Below are positions 7,409 to 13,267 of a DNA stretch of 56,112 bases, piece by piece (positions within the stretch are counted from its first letter, which is position 1; each line of letters begins with the position of its first letter). Origin of the DNA: a virus; the IMG/VR virus record IMGVR_UViG_3300020603_000019, positions 1 through 56,112 of that record; one strand, written 5' to 3'. Both the position numbers and the translations under genes were made by a program. The notes below the pieces were generated by a model that did not search any database, was not told where the DNA came from, and was given only the letters and a program-made list of their open reading frames with translations.

Positions 7409-7830
7409 ACGGGCCACACGTAGGGTAAGTTTGATGGTTCGATCCAGTTGTAGCGAGCGTAATACACAGGGTCTTTGCGCAATAGGTTGCTGCGATGAGA
7501 CGCGTGCAATGCGTCTTCGCCTAGCCAGGCGGGCGGTGCGTCATTGCGTCCATCGGAGCTGTACTGATCTGCTGCGTCTTCGAAAAACAGCAGCAGTGAG
7601 TCGTTATACCCACGAGATATCCATTCACGGCACATGGCAGCTCCATAGCGACATAGCTCTATTTCGTGGTTGCGCCACATGTTGGTAGCTGGGTGATTGC
7701 GCCATCCGCCGGTGGTCTTTGGCATAGCAAGCAGTATTTGTTTGCACTCTACCCGCTGCTTTCCAAGGCGTTGGCGGTCTAGGATTAGTGCTGATTGGGC
7801 GTAGTTGGGATACGGTAAAAAAGTTTGCAT
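7405..7830 (-). CDS. Pyrimidine-dimer DNA glycosylase-like protein (MSMEG_6728 / Pyr_excise type)
   Basis: The 141-residue protein opens with the family signature MQTFLPYP, LDRQRLGKQRVECKQIL, GWRNHPATNMW and EWISRGYND. This matches the MSMEG_6728 family, which is distantly related to T4 endonuclease V (DenV). T4 DenV cuts the N-glycosidic bond at UV dimers. By analogy this protein may repair phage DNA or act on modified bases, but the activity of this branch is not established. It lies among small early genes with a weak ribosome site. Confidence 0.75.
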   Translation of the reverse strand: MQTFLPYPNYAQSALILDRQRLGKQRVECKQILLAMPKTTGGWRNHPATNMWRNHEIELCRYGAAMCREWISRGYNDSLLLFFEDAADQYSSDGRNDAPPAWLGEDALHASHRSNLLRKDPVYYARYNWIEPSNLPYVWPV

Positions 7831-7852
7831 AAACTAAAGGACGTTTACATGT

Positions 7853-8026
7853 TTAAGTAGTAATAACGCCTAAGACATAACCGGCCAAAGTGCAGGTTAT
7901 GCATATTAAAATTTCAAAAACCATAAAGTTGGGGTCTGGTGAAAGTTGCTGTTTGAGTTCTTCTTCTAGTTGTTTGATTTGGTATTTAAGTTTTCCTACA
8001 TCGTATTCAGTATAGAAGAAAGACAT
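7853..8026 (-). CDS. Small coiled-coil membrane protein (57 aa)
   Basis: The ATG overlaps the stop of the upstream gene as TAATG. Residues 10-31 are a short charged helix rich in Glu, Lys and Gln (YQIKQLEEELKQQ). Residues 38-57 form a hydrophobic transmembrane segment containing two Cys. The layout resembles tiny phage inner-membrane proteins. Function unknown. Confidence 0.65.
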   Translation of the reverse strand: MSFFYTEYDVGKLKYQIKQLEEELKQQLSPDPNFMVFEILICITCTLAGYVLGVITT

Positions 8027-8346
8027 TATTTTGTATCCTGCGGTTTGTATCTTTTTACACCAAGAGTTCTATTGCCTACATTGCCGCCTAATAATTTACG
8101 GCGGCCTGTGTGTGTTAGTGTCAGCGTGCGGATGCGCTCTGTGTCTAGGTCAAGCATATCGCAAATCCAATTAAATGAACGTTCTTTTTCAGAAAAACTG
8201 TGTAAGTAATCTAAGGCTTCGTACCTTTCTTCTTTGTTGTCTACGTCTCGTATAGCTTGTAAAAGAACACTGGCCCATAGGGCACGGTAATTAGTATTAG
8301 CTCTAAGTATTTTATCCTCTTCAAAGTCATATTGGGTCTGGTACAT
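8026..8346 (-). CDS. Hypothetical early protein (106 aa)
   Basis: The pattern LWASVLLQAIRD, then a linker, then SFNWICDMLDLDTERIR recurs in phage early proteins. The second part looks like a helix-turn-helix of the kind seen in sigma- and replication-linked proteins. I cannot assign a function. Its stop overlaps the next start as TAATG. Confidence 0.65.
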   Translation of the reverse strand: MYQTQYDFEEDKILRANTNYRALWASVLLQAIRDVDNKEERYEALDYLHSFSEKERSFNWICDMLDLDTERIRTLTLTHTGRRKLLGGNVGNRTLGVKRYKPQDTK

Positions 8347-8375
8347 AGCAATTGCCTATTTTCTAAACTAGTTAC

Positions 8376-8420
8376 ATAAAAAAAGCCCCCTACCCGGTTC
8401 AGGAGTAGGAGGCTTTTTTG
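8376..8420. terminator. Bidirectional rho-independent terminator
   Basis: The arms AGCCCCCTAC and GTAGGAGGCT pair with one mismatch around a 10-base loop. They are flanked by seven A on the left and six T on the right, so the element can stop transcription in both directions. On the leftward strand it follows the 214-residue gene at 8479-9123. Confidence 0.9.
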
Positions 8421-8478
8421 GTTGCTTTTTGTCAAGGCAACAACCGGCCTTTCCTCAACCTCATTGGTTGTTGGTTAA

Positions 8479-9123
8479 TTACGCAGCACGGAGCTGCTTC
8501 ATGAAGTCACTCACTTCGTTTGCTTCCTGTTCCTCTTGGAGACGGGAGACAATCGAGTCCATAACAGGCATGGCTTCGTGGAAGTTTTCACAAGTCTTGT
8601 CCACGTACCAGTTGCCGTGCTCGTCGCGTGTGCGTTGTTCGAACACGTAGAGCGGGCTGATGTCGGTGAGATACGCCATCTTGGCAGCCAGAAGTGACTG
8701 CAGTTTGTTCAGTGCAATGAAGTCACTGTCAACAAGCGACGGAATGTGCTCGTTGCTGGCGTAGACACCTACCCAGTCACCGACGTCTTGCGAGAAGTCG
8801 ATGCCGTTGCCGAGGTCAGGCTTGTCGTTTGCAATGTACAGACGACGCGCTGCCCAACAGACGCCATTCATCACGGACTGAACGAAAGTGAGAAGACGCT
8901 CCGGCTTGAACGGAGGTCCTTCGACCGGAACGCCCTGCTCCAGTTCCGCACGAACTGCGGCCTGGCGCTGACGCTGCAAGCTGAAGAACGCAAGAGCAAT
9001 ACGCTCGAGCGGGTCGTTTGCTTGCTGCGACTCGACGAACTTGGCGATGGTGCCAATGGTTGTGTTTTTCTCGGACATATAGCCGATGACATTGGGGATG
9101 AAGCTTTGGTCTTTAACAGTCAT
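8479..9123 (-). CDS. Hypothetical protein (214 aa)
   Basis: This is the largest of the first early leftward genes. The protein is helical, acidic and soluble, with ICWAARRLYIAND- and VGVYASNEHIPSLVDSDF-type stretches in the middle. I recognise no family. An AGGTAAC ribosome site precedes the ATG, and a strong bidirectional terminator lies about 60 bases after the stop, so it ends a transcription subunit. Confidence 0.75.
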   Translation of the reverse strand: MTVKDQSFIPNVIGYMSEKNTTIGTIAKFVESQQANDPLERIALAFFSLQRQRQAAVRAELEQGVPVEGPPFKPERLLTFVQSVMNGVCWAARRLYIANDKPDLGNGIDFSQDVGDWVGVYASNEHIPSLVDSDFIALNKLQSLLAAKMAYLTDISPLYVFEQRTRDEHGNWYVDKTCENFHEAMPVMDSIVSRLQEEQEANEVSDFMKQLRAA

Positions 9124-9142
9124 TTGAGTTACCTGTGGTTGA

Positions 9143-9307
9143 TTAGTAGTACTTAGTTTCGTTAGTCAGATCGTTAGTCCGACTAATATCCTCGAGCGTA
9201 GATTCGAGATCTACGTCCGATGATTCGTGGTCCGTCAGCTGGTGTTCGTAGTCAGTGAACAAGTCCCAGTTGACAGTGTTGAAATTGAGTGGATTGCGCT
9301 CACGCAT
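9143..9307 (-). CDS. Hypothetical acidic protein (54 aa)
   Basis: GGAGAATAACC precedes the ATG, giving a good ribosome site. The second half is very acidic (DHESSDVDLESTLED). It is closely packed between two other early genes. Function unknown; small acidic early proteins of this type can be DNA mimics or host-enzyme inhibitors, but nothing here proves it. Confidence 0.6.
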   Translation of the reverse strand: MRERNPLNFNTVNWDLFTDYEHQLTDHESSDVDLESTLEDISRTNDLTNETKYY

Positions 9308-9309
9308 GG

Positions 9310-9477
9310 TTATTCTCCAAGTTCGTCGATGTCGTTTTCTATATCGATTAGTAGGATAAGTGTGATTGCGAGCAATACGTCTGAAGGATGTTGAACACAG
9401 TAGTTAGTAAACTGTTTAGCTTTGTTGAACAGTTGTTCGAAGGTTGATTGTGGGATGGGTAGTGGTAGCTGTTTCAT
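9310..9477 (-). CDS. Small protein with hydrophobic segment (55 aa)
   Basis: I chose the internal ATG (MKQLPLPIPQ) because AAGGA lies about ten bases upstream; a start nine codons earlier lacks a site. Residues about 35-46 are hydrophobic (VLLAITLILL), possibly a membrane anchor, followed by an acidic end. Upstream lies the first copy of the recurring hairpin element (9518-9540). Confidence 0.55.
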   Translation of the reverse strand: MKQLPLPIPQSTFEQLFNKAKQFTNYCVQHPSDVLLAITLILLIDIENDIDELGE

Positions 9478-9517
9478 AGTTAGTAGTCCTTGATTAAAGA
9501 ACAAAAATAATACTGAC

Positions 9518-9540
9518 CGCGAGACGCGAAGCGTCGAGCG
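9518..9540 (-). repeat. Recurring leader hairpin element, copy 1
   Basis: Inner arms GACGC/GCGTC enclose GAA, with outer CGC/GCG arms separated by GA on each side. It abuts the stop codon of 9541-9744 and lies upstream of the 55-residue gene. The other copies are at 10617-10639 and 12200-12222. Copies 1 and 2 are followed, in the leftward sense, by TCAGT and then TTTGT and TTTAATCAA. Confidence 0.75.
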
Positions 9541-9744
9541 TTATGTCCAACGGGCTATGTAGAGACCTACAATTATGCCAATAGAAAATACAAGTATTTC
9601 TGCAAGTATTAAAGTGTTTTCTAGTTTGAACTTCTTATCATTCAGATCACTTATGGTTTTGTTGAGGCGGGTTATTTCGGCGTGGTTAGAAGCTACTAAA
9701 GCTTCGTAGTGAGAAATAATCGACTCTTTTTCGTAAGGGTTCAT
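9541..9744 (-). CDS. Coiled-coil membrane protein (67 aa)
   Basis: Residues 10-45 form a charged, coiled-coil-like helix (EITRLNKTISDLNDKKFKL) and residues 46-64 a transmembrane segment (LVFSIGIIVGLYIARW). The ATG overlaps the upstream stop as ATGA and GGTGGAG gives a ribosome site. It is similar in layout to the 57-residue protein at 7853-8026. Function unknown. Confidence 0.65.
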   Translation of the reverse strand: MNPYEKESIISHYEALVASNHAEITRLNKTISDLNDKKFKLENTLILAEILVFSIGIIVGLYIARWT

Positions 9745-10076
9745 GGGGATTTCTCCACCTTATTGGTAAATGTCCAGCGTGCCCAGGACGCGTGGTCTGC
9801 GGCATCGTCTTCGGTCAAGAAGTAATCCGACGTGCGGTCGTACGGCTCGTACCGCCATTGCCCGCAAGAAGCGTCGTAGTTGTAGCAACAGCGTCCTACG
9901 TACCAACCTACTCCGCTTTTCATGGGCAGTTCTGGGCTAACTGCACAGAAGTTTGGTGCAGGGTCCTTGATGTTATCAAGGACGTACTCGTAGAACTCAG
10001 CGATGGTAGTGGCAGGAACGTCGTCGTAATAGATGATGCTAGAAGCTGTTGGGGCGATTTGTCCTATCGGGAACAT
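9741..10076 (-). CDS. Hypothetical protein (111 aa)
   Basis: This acidic, aromatic-rich protein has two neighbouring Cys (RCCYNYDASC) that might bind metal. CGGAG precedes the ATG and the start overlaps the upstream gene by 38 bases. No family recognised. Confidence 0.65.
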   Translation of the reverse strand: MFPIGQIAPTASSIIYYDDVPATTIAEFYEYVLDNIKDPAPNFCAVSPELPMKSGVGWYVGRCCYNYDASCGQWRYEPYDRTSDYFLTEDDAADHASWARWTFTNKVEKSP

Positions 10077-10317
10077 TGGTTGGCTCCGTCTTTTTGGTTA
10101 CGTTGATTGGTTCGATGACATCGGATATTCGGATGATGAGCCTGTGCCAACCTCTTTGGTTGTCACAAGCCATCTTGTAGAGAACTTCGTAGGGCTTTCC
10201 AAGGACGGATAGCTCATCGGTTTCTACATTGGCGATCTGGGCAAGCCTTGCGAGTGAGACGCGCAGGTTGACCAGGTCGCGTTGTGCTTGGCTGTCTATA
10301 GTTTGGGTTTTGAACAC
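10039..10317 (-). CDS. Hypothetical protein (92 aa)
   Basis: The best start is GTG at 10317 (VFKTQTIDSQ), preceded by GAGGT and placed ten bases after the stop of the upstream gene. An upstream ATG in the same frame would overlap that gene by more than 100 bases. The product is helical with a Pro/Asn/Thr-rich end. No family recognised. Confidence 0.6.
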   Translation of the reverse strand: MFKTQTIDSQAQRDLVNLRVSLARLAQIANVETDELSVLGKPYEVLYKMACDNQRGWHRLIIRISDVIEPINVTKKTEPTNVPDRTNRPNSF

Positions 10318-10327
10318 TGTTGTTACC

Positions 10328-10564
10328 TCAGTCGGTGTACACGGTGACTTCGAGTTCGCCGTTGGCGAACGCGCGGACCTCGCCACCGAAGTGGCCGGGG
10401 TGTTTCTCGCCTTTCTCGATCGATGCCCACTGGTCATCGGTTAGTTCACCGTTGTTATCGACAAGGGTGACAATGCGATAGTCCGAGTACGCCATCTCGT
10501 GTGGCTCGAGGCGCACGCGATGGATGTTTTTGTTATAGGCGGAAGTTCTGGATATGAATTTCAT
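10328..10564 (-). CDS. Hypothetical protein (78 aa)
   Basis: A small protein with an acidic C-terminal half (DDQWASIEKGE, GGEVRAFANGELEV). Its ribosome site GAGG lies inside the perfect palindrome GGTTAGCTAACC that touches the start codon, so expression may be repressed by a bound protein or RNA hairpin. Function unknown. Confidence 0.65.
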   Translation of the reverse strand: MKFISRTSAYNKNIHRVRLEPHEMAYSDYRIVTLVDNNGELTDDQWASIEKGEKHPGHFGGEVRAFANGELEVTVYTD

Positions 10565-10576
10565 GGTTAGCTAACC
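10565..10576. promoter_or_regulatory. Perfect 12-bp palindrome at a ribosome site
   Basis: GGTTAGCTAACC lies directly upstream of the ATG at 10564 and its last bases form part of the GAGG ribosome site on the leftward transcript. It could be an operator or an RNA hairpin hiding the site. Confidence 0.55.
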
Positions 10577-10616
10577 TCGTTGGCTAATTGATTAAAGTGC
10601 ACAAATGGACACTGAT

Positions 10617-10639
10617 CACGAAGCGCGAAGCGATGAGCG
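10617..10639 (-). repeat. Recurring leader hairpin element, copy 2
   Basis: Same layout as copies 1 and 3, but with one mismatch in the inner stem (AGCGC/GCGAT) and one in the outer stem. Flanking GATCACG and CGTGGTC can pair instead. In the leftward sense it is followed by TCAGT, TTTGT and TTTAATCAA, like copy 1. Confidence 0.65.
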
Positions 10640-10649
10640 TGGTCCGTGG

Positions 10650-10676
10650 TTAGTGATTAGTGGTTAGTGGCCACTA
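10650..10676. promoter_or_regulatory. TTAGTG direct repeats and palindrome
   Basis: TTAGTG occurs three times at a 7-bp period (10650, 10657, 10664). The last copy runs into the palindrome TAGTGGCCACTA (10665-10676), and an A/T-rich TATAAAA follows. This looks like a regulator-binding cluster at the edge of the non-coding block. Confidence 0.45.
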
Positions 10677-10692
10677 GTATAAAAATGGTACA

Positions 10693-10985
10693 ACTACTGG
10701 ATATACAACCAGTAGTGTGTGCAGGGAACAGTCAAATGTGTGCAGCAAACAGGGGTATGTGTGCTGCAATAAAGTTGTTGTGTGCAGTAATTTTTCCTTA
10801 TTTATCAGTTGTGTGCAGTGTGTGCAGTCATTTTTATGTACTAAACAAAAAAGAGCATGTCTCTTAAAAAAATGTGTTGGTTTCCCAGAGAAACTGGAAA
10901 CCCCCCCTTTTCAGAGCACACAGTGTTAAGTGCTTGTTTTTACTGGAAAGTTTAGTGCACACATTTCCAGCACACATCGCACACA
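10693..10985. other. Iteron cluster in a 590-bp non-coding block (candidate origin/control region)
   Basis: The sequence between genes ending at 10564 and starting at 11152 has no supported gene. It begins with a hairpin (ACTACTGG/CCAGTAGT, 10693-10716). Then come TGTGTGCAG at 10716, 10737, 10779, 10810 and 10819, plus one variant (TGTGTGCTG) at 10758. After an A/T-rich stretch, the reverse core GCACACA occurs at 10916, 10957, 10970 and 10979. Clustered iterons in direct then inverted orientation around A/T-rich DNA are typical of replication origins or multi-site regulator regions. Which of these applies is inference. Confidence 0.6.
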
Positions 10986-11023
10986 CTGTTGTTTTCATAC
11001 AACAGAGCCACGTCGGGCCTTTT

Positions 11024-11095
11024 GTGCACGGTCCACGGTGCACGCTTCACTGGCCACGATTCACGATTCACGGTCCACGGGGCACGTGCACGTAG
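11024..11095. repeat. CCACGG/GTGCACG short-repeat tract
   Basis: Short related words (GTCCACGG, GTGCACG, ATTCACG, GGCACG) recur within 70 bases, many of them partial inverted repeats of each other. The same vocabulary appears at 10634-10650 and 12470-12484. No gene is present. It may be a protein-binding or replication-related tract. Confidence 0.4.
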
Positions 11096-11152
11096 CCGTT
11101 GAACCGAGGTTAAAGAGCCACGGATCGTGGTCCGTGGCTCTTGGTTAACGGC
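11094..11152 (-). terminator. Long hairpin after the 74-residue membrane gene
   Basis: Perfect 12-bp arms (AAGAGCCACGGA and its complement, 11113-11142) surround six bases. Outer arms CCGTT/AACGG and AACC/GGTT extend the structure. It starts at the stop codon of the leftward gene 11152-11376. The T tract is short, so it could be a weak terminator or a processing or stability hairpin. Confidence 0.55.
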
Positions 11153-11376
11153 TATTGGTCACGGGCACCGAAGGTTGAACCATACTTCTTGAGCATGCGC
11201 TCACGACGACGACGTGCGAAGAACTTGTAGACGTCCTCAATCGCTAGTTCAAGGGCGACAACTATGCCGCCCAGGATGAGGCCTAGCATGAAGATAGGTA
11301 GGGAGAAGATAAGTCCGACGACAGTCAGGACAATGGCAACACAGACGAGGAAGTTAACGGTAAAGCGAGACAACAT
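11152..11376 (-). CDS. Small membrane protein (74 aa)
   Basis: I chose the ATG at 11376 because GGAG lies eight bases upstream; the ATG at 11394 has no site and would place that GGAG inside the gene. Residues about 5-50 form two hydrophobic segments (FLVCVAIVLTVVGLIF and FMLGLILGGIVVAL). A basic RRRRERMLKK stretch follows. The ribosome site sits in the GGA loop of a GTAC/GTAC hairpin, a possible CsrA target. Function unknown. Confidence 0.65.
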   Translation of the reverse strand: MLSRFTVNFLVCVAIVLTVVGLIFSLPIFMLGLILGGIVVALELAIEDVYKFFARRRRERMLKKYGSTFGARDQ

Positions 11377-11381
11377 GGTAG

Positions 11382-11392
11382 GTACTCCGTAC
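11382..11392 (-). promoter_or_regulatory. GGA-loop hairpin over a ribosome site
   Basis: On the leftward transcript GTAC-GGA-GTAC forms a 4-bp stem with GGA in the loop. The GGAG is the Shine-Dalgarno of the 74-residue gene. CsrA typically binds GGA in such loops, and the phage carries a CsrA. Confidence 0.5.
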
Positions 11393-11399
11393 ATAGGAT

Positions 11400-11422
11400 G
11401 GGGAGGTTGGAGGTCCCTCCCC
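11400..11422 (-). other. GGGGAGG/CCTCCCC hairpin between two early genes
   Basis: Perfect 7-bp arms lie between the stop at 11430 and the next start. No T tract follows in the leftward sense, so it is a stability or regulatory hairpin rather than a classic terminator. Confidence 0.45.
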
Positions 11423-11429
11423 GATGGGA

Positions 11430-11702
11430 TTAGGCAATGGCCTGCTCGATGGCTTCAGGCTGCTGGAGCTGATCGAAGTTGAGCTGCTCCTGAACAGGGG
11501 GCTGAAGGGTGAGCCGGTGGCTGAGATATGGTTTGCCTGCTTTGCTGGTGTTGAGCCAGGTAGATACTCTGTAGATACCAGGCTGAGTGACGTGTACGAG
11601 ACCGACGTACTGCGGATCTTGCTTGTCGGGGCGACGAGCGTTGGCGAAGGATGTGCCGGTGTTGGCGGCGGGTATACGAGGAGCGTTGGTTGAAATAGAC
11701 AT
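11430..11702 (-). CDS. Hypothetical early protein, possibly DUF736/OB-like (90 aa)
   Basis: The core (GIYRVSTWLNTSKAGKPYLSHRLT) resembles the YxxxxWxNxxKxGKxYLSL pattern of small phage DUF736-like proteins, which may be beta-barrel nucleic-acid binders. The resemblance is weak. The gene shares a 28-bp leader, including the AGGAGGG ribosome site, with the gene at 11975-12148. Confidence 0.65.
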   Translation of the reverse strand: MSISTNAPRIPAANTGTSFANARRPDKQDPQYVGLVHVTQPGIYRVSTWLNTSKAGKPYLSHRLTLQPPVQEQLNFDQLQQPEAIEQAIA

Positions 11703-11725
11703 TGATGTGCCCTCCTGGGCTGGTT
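11698..11725 (-). promoter_or_regulatory. Duplicated 28-bp leader with AGGA-loop ribosome site, copy A
   Basis: It is identical to 12144-12171. On the leftward transcript GCCC-AGGA-GGGC (11709-11720) forms a short hairpin whose loop holds the Shine-Dalgarno, matching the form of CsrA-binding sites. Confidence 0.65.
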
Positions 11726-11729
11726 GAGA

Positions 11730-11906
11730 TTAGTGACCTTTAGTTTCAGCTAGGGTGCCCATAACTGCGCAGAGAGTTGTACAGAGAATCCCTGCAAATA
11801 CTGCTTGACCATAGATCGAGTCGTTAGGGTTAGAAGCGAACAGAATCCAGCCGGTTAGGAACAGATTAAAAACGGTTGAAAGATGCATTGCTGTTGAAAG
11901 TTTCAC
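11730..11906 (-). CDS. Small two-segment membrane protein (58 aa)
   Basis: The frame starts at GTG (11906), preceded by AGGGA; an in-frame ATG six codons later is an alternative. Two hydrophobic stretches (VFNLFLTGWILFA and VFAGILCTTLCAVMG) are separated by a polar SNPNDS turn, giving a hairpin membrane topology. It may act in the inner membrane early in infection. No family recognised. Confidence 0.6.
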   Translation of the reverse strand: MKLSTAMHLSTVFNLFLTGWILFASNPNDSIYGQAVFAGILCTTLCAVMGTLAETKGH

Positions 11907-11974
11907 GATAGTTCCCTGTGTTTAGTTGAGATTGAAGGAGAGCAGTTTTACGTCATGCTCAGGACAGTGATTGA

Positions 11975-12148
11975 TTAGTCGAGGATTTCTGTAAGAGTGA
12001 GTAAGCCGAGAAGGATGTTGGTCGTGTGCTGCGGATTCTCCTTGGCAGCAGTCACGAGGTTGGATGCTTGAGCTTGCACCTTATCCATTGTGCTGGGCTC
12101 AGTGGCCTGTTGCTCGTTGGTAGTGGTCTGGTTGTTTATGTCTGACAT
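11975..12148 (-). CDS. Hypothetical early protein, first leftward gene (57 aa)
   Basis: This is the first gene of the leftward arm. The protein begins with a Thr/Gln/Asn-rich stretch (NNQTTTNEQQATEPST) and continues into one amphipathic helical region. The AGGAGGG ribosome site lies in the duplicated leader. Being first and well translated suggests an early host-takeover role, but no function can be assigned. Confidence 0.65.
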   Translation of the reverse strand: MSDINNQTTTNEQQATEPSTMDKVQAQASNLVTAAKENPQHTTNILLGLLTLTEILD

Positions 12149-12171
12149 TGATGTGCCCTCCTGGGCTGGTT
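12144..12171 (-). promoter_or_regulatory. Duplicated 28-bp leader with AGGA-loop ribosome site, copy B
   Basis: It is identical to 11698-11725, with the GCCC-AGGA-GGGC hairpin at 12155-12166. The two genes behind these leaders are therefore likely to be co-regulated after transcription. Confidence 0.65.
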
Positions 12172-12484
12172 ATTGAACATATACACAATAATTACTGACC
12201 GCGAATCGCGAAGCGATGAGCGTCCGGGGTTACTGGGCGACAAGGTTCCAAGAACACGATGAAAACAAGGTTCCAAGATCTGGATTCCGGGGATCGGGGG
12301 TCCTAGCTCTGGGAGAGGGGAGAGAATGTGTGAGCAGTATAGATAGGGTTTTTGAGTCACCCCCTCCCCACCATCGAAAAGTGAAATCCAAAAATTTTTT
12401 TGCAAAATTTTTTCTGGCATACTCTGGCGACTCTGTTGACGCAGGGGGTCGGCAATCGACTCTTCAACAGACCACGAACCACGA
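12149..12484. promoter_or_regulatory. Divergent control region between the two arms
   Basis: All genes to the left run leftward and all genes to the right run rightward, so promoters for both arms should lie here. It holds the third hairpin element (12200-12222), two copies of ACAAGGTTCCAAGA 25 bp apart (12240 and 12265), a G-rich stretch and long A/T tracts (12390-12413, AAAAATTTTTTT then AAAATTTTTT) that should bend DNA. No convincing sigma-70 box pair is visible, so promoters are not assigned. No gene is supported in it. Confidence 0.6.
12200..12222 (-). repeat. Recurring leader hairpin element, copy 3
   Basis: Inner arms ATCGC/GCGAT enclose GAA, with outer CGC/GCG arms. Compared with copy 1 (GACGC/GCGTC) both sides of the inner stem change together, so pairing is kept. 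It lies in the leader of the first leftward gene. Confidence 0.75.
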
Positions 12485-12967
12485 ATGGAGAACCCCATAA
12501 CGTGCGTTAGGTGCAAGAAGTCGTTGCCACCGGACCAGTTCAATAGGCACTCGCGCAACAGGGGCGAGATCAAACGCAGCTACTGTCGCGCCTGTGCCAA
12601 GGCCCTCGACCGTAAAACACGGTCCTCTGGCTATGAAACCTATCTCCGGTACTTAATTCGTAAGAACAAGTCCTCGAGCACGGAACGTGGTATCTCTGAT
12701 TACACGATCACGGCGGAGTCCTTGAAGGAACTGTGGGAGAAGCAGGGGGGTAAGTGCGCAATATCCGGCGTCATCCTTACCCATCACCTGGACGGAACGG
12801 GGCGTAAGGAGTTCAACGCCAGCATCGACCGGATAGATAGCCAGCTAGGCTACGTCCCTGGTAACGTTCAGCTCGTTGCCTATCGTGCGAATGTGTTAAA
12901 AAACGACCTTGGGCTCGACATGCTTTATTGGTGGGTTAAGACAATTTACCAATACTCTTGTGATTGA
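12485..12967 (+). CDS. HNH endonuclease with N-terminal zinc-ribbon
   Basis: The 160-residue protein has a Cys4 motif (C7, C10, C34, C37; CVRC and CRAC) followed by an HNH-type nuclease core containing GGKCAISG, SIDRIDSQLGY and GNVQLVAYRANVLKND. HNH proteins beside terminase genes, such as HK97 gp74, help DNA packaging by stimulating the terminase. Its place as the first rightward gene, just before the terminase genes, fits that role. The large terminase carries a similar Cys4 N-terminus. No clear ribosome site precedes the ATG, so the start is by frame only. Confidence 0.85.
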   Translation: MENPITCVRCKKSLPPDQFNRHSRNRGEIKRSYCRACAKALDRKTRSSGYETYLRYLIRKNKSSSTERGISDYTITAESLKELWEKQGGKCAISGVILTHHLDGTGRKEFNASIDRIDSQLGYVPGNVQLVAYRANVLKNDLGLDMLYWWVKTIYQYSCD

Positions 12968-12988
12968 GCATTAGGGGGGCTAATATAA

Positions 12989-13267
12989 ATGCTGCAAAAA
13001 GTCCAGGTCTTTGCTATAGAGGGCTTTGAAGCGGCCGTTATTGGTACCGCCATTAGGGGCGGGAACGAGGTGCTGGTGTACGACGGTTATCTGGCCGAGG
13101 CCATTGCCCTCGGTCTGGAGCCTAAGGCCGCCAGCCTCAAAGAGTATTTAATGAAGATTGAGCTCGGCAAGCTTGGAGATAAGGCACCAGTTTTCGTGTT
13201 CTTGGATGTAATAAACGTTGGAGACAGTACCGACTCCGTCAGAGAACCAGGAACTCCAGTCCACTGA
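12989..13267 (+). CDS. Hypothetical protein upstream of terminase (92 aa)
   Basis: AGGGGGG precedes the ATG. The protein is a compact alpha/beta sequence (VQVFAIEGFEAAVIGTAIRGG) without a known motif. Its 3' end overlaps the proposed start of the small terminase gene. Function unknown. Confidence 0.65.
   Translation: MLQKVQVFAIEGFEAAVIGTAIRGGNEVLVYDGYLAEAIALGLEPKAASLKEYLMKIELGKLGDKAPVFVFLDVINVGDSTDSVREPGTPVH

Noticed and set aside
10716-10827. CRISPR array
   Set aside because: Repeats are only nine bases with irregular spacing and no spacers; no cas genes. The Cas4-like protein is a stand-alone phage nuclease.
10667-11148. Several rightward open frames of 66-73 codons in the iteron block
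   Set aside because: They arise from the repeats, read as Cys/Val-rich nonsense and lack ribosome sites; all flanking genes run leftward.
12136-12573. Leftward frame of 145 codons over the divergent region
   Set aside because: It overlaps the HNH gene and the hairpin element, has no ribosome site and its composition is not protein-like.
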